Of a stretch of DNA of 64,000 nucleotides, positions 57,884 through 64,000 are shown in pieces (positions within the stretch are counted from its first letter, which is position 1; every line of letters starts with the position of its first letter). Under the pieces are notes generated by a model. The model saw only the letters and a list, made by a program, of their open reading frames with translations. It was not told where the DNA came from and did no database searches. This DNA comes from Rhynchonema sp. JSB1_4. Its lineage: Eukaryota; Nematoda; Chromadorea; Monhysterida; Xyalidae. The position numbers and the translations under genes are program-made. The DNA lies in assembly GCA_030248065.1 (NCBI GenBank), contig JASAMV010002933.1, positions 62,001-126,000 on the forward strand. Reading direction: 5' to 3'.

Positions 57884-58858
57884 GGGTTAGAGGTCGGGGG
57901 GGGGGGGGGGGTACCGACACCCGACAGCCGACACCCGACATCTGAAAATACCCGACACCCGACATTTGAGACATTTGGGCTCTATCGCCACCGCGTCCGG
58001 ATGCGGTCAACGAGATGGATATGGCGATGTCTCGTTCGGTACGCATTCACGTCAGCCTGGGGACGCCAGCCACGTCGCTAAATGGTGGTACACGTGGAAG
58101 TGACGGACAATCACCAACCCACCATCCGTTCTGGACTCTTGACAATATGGACTGATCCCAATATGCGCCCTCTGAGCCCGACATTTGTCGTTTGACGACG
58201 ACGAGGATTAATGCATAATTTTCAGTTCTGTTAACATGTCCTGTGATCTGTCCTGATGTCCGTGATCTTTCTCTCTCCTTGGCGCTTTTTGTAGCTTTTA
58301 TTTGCTGTGGTTCTGTTATAACCAGTGTTGTAACTATTTTCATTTCCGTAATTGTCCCACCCGGTCTTGTAACTGTGCTTCTATCACTAATTTACGTGCA
58401 TGGTTTTATGCGTCACTGAGAGCAATAAACCAACCAACATTTGAGAAAAAAGCCGACACCCGACAGTTCCAAAAAAACCCGACATCCAGTTTTTGGAAAA
58501 AACCCGACACCCGACACCTGTTTTTGGACCAAAAACAGGCAACTTTTTGCTCCTTCGCACTATTAGTGCAATTTTTTGGATCAAGTGACTGAATTCAAGT
58601 ATTTTCACGCAAAATAAACACCAAAATGACACATTCTGCGTCTTTGGAAACATTTCGTTCGAAGAAAATTTTCTCTCAAAATTCTTTTCTCGGCAAAACT
58701 GATGTTTTGAACCTAAGTGTCGGGTGTCGGCTGTCGGGTGTCGGGTCCCAAAAAACCCGACACCCGACACCTGGAGGCACCCGACACCCGACACCTACGC
58801 TTTTTTGGCACCCGACACCCGGCACCCGACACCCGACACCCGACATCTCTCTAACCCT
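57884..58858. mobile_element. element with GGGTTAGAG ends and GTGTCGGGT arrays, split by an insertion
   Basis: Ends AGGGTTAGAGGTCGG (left) and ACATCTCTCTAACCCT (right); arrays of CCGACACCCGACA at both ends in inverted orientation; central AT-rich module. A second copy in reverse orientation spans 61257-62257. An unrelated 466-bp insertion sits at 57971-58436. Confidence 0.75.
57971..58436 (+). mobile_element. retroposed insertion with 9-bp target duplication
   Basis: Flanked by ACATTTGAG at 57962-57970 and 58437-58445; the reverse-oriented sister element (about 62140-62190) has no insertion at this site. The inserted DNA starts ACATTTGGGCTC and ends AGCAATAAACCAACC, with an AATAAA signal near its 3' end. 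A short + frame from about 57978 (ALSPPRPDAVNEMDMAMSRS) could be a retroelement C-terminus. Likely a non-LTR 3' end or a processed copy. Confidence 0.65.
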
Positions 58859-59199
58859 ACCCCATAGCAGCCCCCCCCCAACCCCTCCCCCCAAACTACA
58901 CTACTGATAATCACTGACCCCATTTAGGGGGCTCTATTCCGGGGAGGCGCGGAGGGGCTCTATTCCGGGGGCTTCTATCAATCACTGCCCCGAATCAGAC
59001 AAAATGTTCCCTGAAATATACCTAAAAGCAGTGGTGTCGTCTTTCGGATACTGGATACCCAAAATGAAAAATCTGGGATGCCGGGCTCTAGTCTAATGAA
59101 AAAGTAGGTACACCCACGCGCCACGCGGGTCTCTAGCTCCTATCTTTTTTAGGGGCGAGCTCTAGCCCGGGGAGCGGCTTTAGGCACATCCTGGGAAAA

Positions 59200-60111
59200 A
59201 CCACTGGTGTAGGAGGGGTGGGGGGTCTCCCTTGGTGGCCGTCGAAAATCCCGAAAAAAAATCCCGAAAAAAAATCCCGAAACGAAAAATCCCGAAAAAA
59301 AAATCCCGAAAAGCAAAAATCCCGAAAAAAATCCCGAAAAATAAAAAGGTGTAGAAATGGACCAATTTTTTTTGTCAGAAGTTGGCATTCATGTAGTTGG
59401 TGCTCGGGCTTGCATTCAGGGTTAGGCTTAGGCTTAGGCTGCGAGCCAGGAAGACCTGTTCATACGAAGGAAACATCAATAAAAGAACACATGCTCAGGC
59501 TTCATTTCAGGCTTAGGTTTAGGCTTAGGCTGCCAGCCAGGAAGACCTACGTAAAGGAACTATCCACAAAAATACAACGCGCAGGCCTTCATTCAGGGTT
59601 AGGCTTAGGCTTAGGCTGCCAGCCAGGAAGACATGACCGAACGAGAATTTCAATATCTTGAGCCCCAACTGATCCATTGCCCAAATTATGGACTCCAACT
59701 ACATGAATACCCCTTTCTGCACCTTAAACTTTGTATTTTTCCTCAATTTCATTTTTCGGGATTTTTGCTTTTCGGGATTTTTTTTCGGGATTTTTATTTT
59801 TCGGGATTTTTTTTCGGGGTTTTTTTTCGGGATTTTTTTTTCGGGATTTTCGACCCCACCCTCCCCCTTAGGTACAGTAGGTAAGTTGCGATTTTTGGCT
59901 CAAAATGGTTTAAAATTTGTATTTTCACTCCAAATAAGCAAAAAATTGCGCGCCACGCGCGACATTAGCGCTTTAGAGTGCATTTTCATCAATATTTAGA
60001 CCTAAAAAAATTTGTTCCCCCTTAGCTCGGCCGGTGCAGTAGGTAGGTTGCCGCCCCACATTTTTGGTGGTACAGTAGGTTGCCGCCCGGCCTGGGTAGC
60101 TACACCACTGG
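59200..60111. mobile_element. nested elements with ATCCCGAAAAA arrays and CTACACCACTG end
   Basis: Left end CACTGGTGTAGGAGGGG, right end GGGTAGCTACACCACTG. Inside, AATCCCGAAAAAA is repeated at 59248-59345, and its complement TTTTTTCGGGATTTT at 59755-59850, so the arrays are inverted. Between them lie three copies of a CATTCAGG..TTAGGCTTAGGC..GCCAGGAAGAC unit (59400-59635). The right part carries the GCGCGCCACGCGCG hairpin (59947) and GGTACAGTAGGTAGGTTGCC motifs. Confidence 0.55.
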
Positions 60112-60428
60112 GGAAGACCATGACGGAGTAACCACTGCAACGCCGCTGCTCTCCACATTTGAAACCAAAAAATCAATCACAAACGCACAAACTTGAATTG
60201 AAAGCTGTCGTCGAGTCCTTGGCCCTTGGTGGTGACCAAAAATTGGAAGCGATCGCCCGAACCCTCGACCCGAATTAGACTCCATTTTCGATTCGTGTGG
60301 ATCGGCTACGGCTGACTCTATAAAAACAAAAATGACATGGTGGGACGGGAATAAACGTGACGATAGGGAGGTATACTAATTTCCCCGCCGGACCAGGAAC
60401 TACACTGCTTGCAACCATCCCACCGGAG

Positions 60429-60773
60429 CAATGGTGTAGCAGGGGGGGGTGGATGAGGGGGTCCCCCCTAGGTACAGTAGGTAGGTAGGTAGGTTGACGC
60501 TCCATCCTGGTACAGTAGGTAGGTCGCCGCCCGGCGGCTGGCAGAGTAAGTTGCAATTTTTGGCTTAAAATGGAATAAAATCGGCATTTTTCACTCCAAA
60601 TAGGCGAAAAGTCGCGCGCTACGCGCGAAATTAGCGTGTTAGAGAACATTTTCATCAACATTTCGACCTAACAAATTTTGTTCCCCCTAGCTGGGCCGGT
60701 ACAGTAGGTAGGTTGCCACCCCACATTTTTGGTGGCACAGTAGGTTGCTGCCCCGCCTGGGTAGCTACACCAC
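60429..60773. mobile_element. CAGTGGTGTAGC-type element with GTAGGTAGGTTGCCGCCC motif
   Basis: Left CAATGGTGTAGCAGGGGGG, right CCTGGGTAGCTACACCACTG; three groups of TACAGTAGGTAGGT; central TCGCGCGCTACGCGCGA palindrome at 60612. No ORF of note. Confidence 0.6.
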
Positions 60774-60841
60774 TGCGCCGGAGGGTATATTGCAAGTTGC
60801 AACCAGTGTAGTGGCTGGGGGGATGGGGTATTCCCCCCACC

Positions 60842-61218
60842 CAGTGTAGTTCCTGGTCCGGAGGTGGAACAGGCGGTACCCCCTTTTTTCGGACGGGGAA
60901 CAGACGTACCGACCTGGGGGGAAGGGGAGGGACCCAAATTTGGAGAAAAGTCATTTTTTGAGGTCGAAAATTTCGCTCATTTTTGCCCCTTTTAGGAAAA
61001 AATCTCAATAACAAAGGTATTTTGGGAATATTTGACGACATTGACCTAAAAATCACTCATTTTATGCCAAAAAATGCCTATTTTGGGCCAAAATTTGCCG
61101 ATTTTAGGTAAAAATTGGGGGAGCAGACGTACCCGGAAGGGGAACAGTGGGGCAGGCGTACCATGGAGGGGGAACAGACGTACCCGAGGGGGACCCCCTC
61201 CCCCCAGGAACTACACTG
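60842..61218. mobile_element. element with CAGTGTAGTTCCTGG ends
   Basis: Left CAGTGTAGTTCCTGGTCCGG, right CCCCCAGGAACTACACTG; GC-rich GGAACAGACGTACC repeats near both ends, AT-rich centre. It appears inserted into another element beginning CAGTGTAGTGGCTGGGG (60801). Confidence 0.6.
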
Positions 61219-61256
61219 CCCCCCCCTAAGGAGTACCTAACCTAGGTACCTTGCAA

Positions 61257-62257
61257 CTAGGGTTAGAGAGATGTCGGGTGTCGGGTGCCAAAAAAGTGTA
61301 GGTGTCGGGTGTCGGGTACCCCCAGATGTCGGGTGTCGGGTTTTTTGGGACCCGACACCCGACCCGACAGCCGATACCCGACACTTACGGTTCAAAACAT
61401 CAGTATTGCTGAGAGAAGAATTTTGAGAGAAAATTTTCTTTGAACCAAATGTTTCCGAAGACCCAGAATGTGACATTTTGGTGTTTATTTCGTGTGAAAA
61501 TACTTGAATTCAGTGACTTGAGCCAAAAAATTGCACTCATGGGCAGTGTAGTACTTGGTCAGGGTGTTGACGATAGATAGATTGGGACCCGAAATGTGTT
61601 GACGATAGATAGATGACCCAAGTCCGAAATCTGGGGGGGGGGGGCGCTCGACCCAAACTTGTTGACGATAGATAGATGGTGGGGGGGGGGGTCGCCAAAA
61701 ATCAAGGTATAGTATGGTGTCCTAAGTAGGTAATAATGTGTAAATATTAATGAAAATGTACTTAGATGTACTAAATCCGCGCGTAGCGCGCGATTTTTTG
61801 CCTATTTGGGACAAAAAATACCGATTTTGAGCCATTTTGAGGCAAAAATGCCCATTTAGGGGTCGAAATGTGTTGACGATAGATAGATTGTTCCCAGAAT
61901 TTGTTGACGATAGATAGATTTGTCCATAAGTGTTGACGATAGATAGATGAAATCAAAAAGTGTTGACGATAGATAGATGAATTTGGGGGGGACCCCCCCC
62001 CCCCCCCCCCCCCCCCCCCCAAGTACTACCCTGCTCAGGGGGCAAATACGCAACAATGTGCCTGTTGTGGGTCCAAAAACAGGTGTCGGGGGTCGGGTTT
62101 GTTCAACAACTAGATGTCGGGTGTCGGGTTTTTTGCAACTGTCGGTGTCGGGTGTCGGCTTTTTTTCTGAGATGTCGGGTGTCGGGTGTCGGGTACTTCC
62201 AGATGTCGGGTGTCGGCTGTCGGGTGTCGGGTACCCCCCCGACCTCTAACCCTACTT
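61257..62257. mobile_element. second GTGTCGGGT-array element, reverse orientation, split by another element
   Basis: Starts GGGTTAGAGAGATGTCGGG and ends GACCTCTAACCCT, the reverse complement of the copy at 57884-58858. The unique centre (61380-61545) is homologous to the complement of 58560-58720. It is interrupted at about 61546-62034 by the element below. Confidence 0.75.
61546..62034. mobile_element. element with GTAGTACTTGG ends and dispersed TGTTGACGATAGATAGAT motif
   Basis: Left CAGTGTAGTACTTGGTCAGG; right, read on the complementary strand, GAGCAGGGTAGTACTTGGGG. Seven copies of TGTTGACGATAGATAGAT: three near the left end (about 61567, 61597, 61660) and four near the right (about 61870-61962), separated by unrelated sequence. 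The centre has the CGCGCGTAGCGCGCG palindrome (61779). All motif copies face the same way. Confidence 0.65.
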
Positions 62258-62279
62258 GCAACCACCCCTTGGGGGGAAG

Positions 62280-62692
62280 CAGTGGTGTAGCTGGGGGGGG
62301 AGTGGGGGGGGGAGCCCCCCCCCTAGGTACAGTAGGTAGGTTGCCGCCCCTCGCCTGGTACAGTAGGTAGGTTGCCGCCCCTCCCCTGGTACAGTAGGTA
62401 GGTTGCCGCCCCACCTAACTTTTCACCGAAAACATTCATTTTTGGCTTAAAATTGCATAAAATTAGCATATTTGTCTCCAATTAGGCGAAAAATCGTGCG
62501 CTGCGCGCGAAATTAGTGTTTTAGGCCACATTTTCTTCAGTATTTAGACATAAAAAATTTCGGTTTCCAGATGACCCCCCCCCCAAGTGGTACGACCCCC
62601 CCCCTTAGCTCGGCTGGTACAGTAGGTAGGTTGCCGCCCCGCATTTTGGGTGGTACAGTAGGTTGCCGCCCCGCCTGGGTAGCTACACCACT
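62280..62692. mobile_element. CAGTGGTGTAGC element, second well-preserved copy
   Basis: Left CAGTGGTGTAGCTGGGGGG, right CCTGGGTAGCTACACCACTG. Three GGTACAGTAGGTAGGTTGCC units on the left and two on the right, central GTGCGCTGCGCGCGA (62495). No ORF. Confidence 0.65.
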
Positions 62693-62714
62693 GGGGGGAA
62701 GGGTAGGTACCTTG

Positions 62715-63130
62715 CAACCAGTGCTGTGGCTGGGGGGTGTGGAGAGGTCCCCCCAATGGTACCCTACCCACCCCGGCCTGGTACGCGGTACGCTACCCCC
62801 GTACCCGCCCCGCTCTGGTACCCTACCCCCCTACCCGCCCGGCCGCCCCGCCCTGGTACCCAACCCGCCCCGCTTTTTACCCCCAAAATGCCCATTTTTC
62901 GGTCAACGATGCCCAAATTTCGACCGAAAATCCTAAAAAGTGCAAAAAATCTCGCGCTGCGCGCGATATATGCACTTTTTAGTACATAAAAACAGGCACC
63001 CGAAAAAACTTGTGTTGTACCCTACCGCCTACCCGCCCCGAAAAATCTTCCCCCTCTCCCCCCCCAAACCGGATTTCCCCCCCCCAAAATCCCAGGTACA
63101 CTACCCCCCTACCCGCCCCAATTTTTTCCA
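62715..63130. mobile_element. diverged CAGTGCTGTGGCTGGGG element, C-rich
   Basis: Begins CAGTGCTGTGGCTGGGGGG and holds several TACCCGCCCCG..GGTACCC units and the CTCGCGCTGCGCGCGA palindrome (62950). The right end is not clear, lying before about 63130. Confidence 0.4.
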
Positions 63131-63585
63131 CCTACAGTATGTTCTGCCTCTGCTCTGATCCCATCCCAATCTCTGGTCGTGGCGCGGTCGGGGCGGGCAA
63201 CTCAATGCACAAAAACATAAAGAAAGAGAACGGGCATGGTCGCGTGGTCGGTCTCGTCTCCGGCCGCCGTCACACGAGCTGGGCGTCAGACACAACACAG
63301 AGATCAGACAACAAGTTTGAGAAAAAACATCGCCGCAGGTACCATTGCAGATCATGGTCCTAAGATAGCTGGCAAGCACTGTGATCACCATCAAACAGCC
63401 CAAAGTTTGCAATTGCTTTTTCTGAGTGACTGTGTTCATGAGCTTCACCCCCAAACTCTATGAAGCCATGCAAAGTAACGAATCTGATGCATTTCAGCTG
63501 ATGTGTACGGCAAACGTCTGTGAGGCACGGAATGAAGCACCGGGGCGTTGCTGAAACGCACTAACGTTTCACTCGCTCTTGCGTG

Positions 63586-64000
63586 TTCGCCGTCGTGAAC
63601 GCTTGTGCATTTTACTCGTATTCAAATCTGCAACTGTACCGAGCCCATCACGGCCAACACATTACAAGATTCAAGAACAAGATTGACTGTGAGGCCGAAT
63701 TGCACAAGGTGTGCAGATGTTACGATTGCAAGCCAACCGCGCTTTATTTAATTTTTACTCTTGTCATTCTTACGTTTGTTGTGTTGTGCACTCATAAGCT
63801 TTTGAATTTACACACAGTATGTCACTGAAATTAGCCGTCAAATCATTCAATAAGTTAAAACTAAATCATTCACAGTTTCGTTTGAATGATGTTCCCTTTT
63901 ATTTAGTCCCTGCCCGAGCCCAGTTCTAAGCGTGCAATCCAATTGACCAATGATGCCGCAACAATCGCTGGTGGTGTGGTGCTCGTCAGTGTGTGGTGCT
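63586..64000 (+). CDS. possible exons of a gene leaving the window
   Basis: Candidate exon to 63708 (FKNKIDCEAELHK|GTGTGC donor; upstream YSNLQLYRAHHGQHITR) and a second from 63910 after TTTATTTAG (SLPEPSSKRAIQLTNDAATI then AGGVVLVSVW), joining in phase 0 and open to the window end. I do not recognise the product. The 5' border of the first exon is not fixed, and 63131-63585 holds no exon I can defend. Confidence 0.25.

Noticed and set aside
62571..63158. Pro/Arg-rich ORFs over the C-rich repeats
   Set aside because: They translate GC-rich element arrays (TACCCGCCCCG) in all frames; composition artefacts.

Overview
This is eukaryotic, almost certainly metazoan invertebrate, nuclear DNA. Genes are split into exons of about 40-270 bp by introns of roughly 75 bp to several kb, with TTTTCAG/TTGCAG acceptors and GTGAGT, GTTAGT or GTTGGT donors. 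The coding content includes a UBR1/UBR2-type N-recognin, KH domains, an SPT6-type S1 region and RanGAP-type leucine-rich repeats. The intergenic and intronic DNA is packed with MITEs, a Penelope-like retroelement, CR1-like LINE tails and a giant fold-back element. The lineage cannot be fixed from this window. Degenerate TTAGGC arrays (TTAGGC is the nematode telomere hexamer) are only a soft hint.

Layout. 1-0.7 kb: LINE fragments nested in each other. About 1.6-34.5 kb, + strand: about 55 predicted exons. Wherever I could check, nearly every consecutive pair joins in a compatible reading phase. In order they give a degenerate KH domain, a tandemly duplicated block of unknown exons, at least three contiguous vigilin-like KH domains, an SPT6-type S1 region, acidic exons of unknown function, RanGAP-like leucine-rich repeats, a possible ribosome-recycling-factor-like piece and, after one unresolved junction, a Pro/Ala-rich coiled coil plus a duplicated ~100-residue C-terminal domain ending in a stop at 34462-34464. 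Read literally this is one very large multidomain gene; two or three adjacent genes cannot be excluded. 34.5-37.4 kb: MITEs and one weak minus-strand coding candidate. 37.4-45.6 kb: an 8.2-kb inverted-repeat (fold-back) element. 45.9-53.1 kb, minus strand: 21 exons for the N-terminal half of a UBR1/UBR2-type E3 ligase (UBR box, ClpS-like domain and beyond), with no further exons found on the far side of the fold-back. 54.2-57.0 kb, minus: a frameshifted Penelope-like element with an N-terminal GIY-YIG domain (Chlamys/Naiad-type order). 57.9-63.1 kb: nested GC-rich non-autonomous elements with CAGTGGTGTAGC-like ends and arrays of short family-specific motifs. 63.1-64 kb: possible exons of another + strand gene running off the window.

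The cellular genes point to RNA binding/transcription (KH plus S1) and protein turnover (N-degron pathway). I see no bacterial-type operons, CRISPR arrays or tRNA/rRNA genes. All exon borders were read by eye from splice signals, reading phase and remembered family patterns; no alignment or transcript evidence was available.
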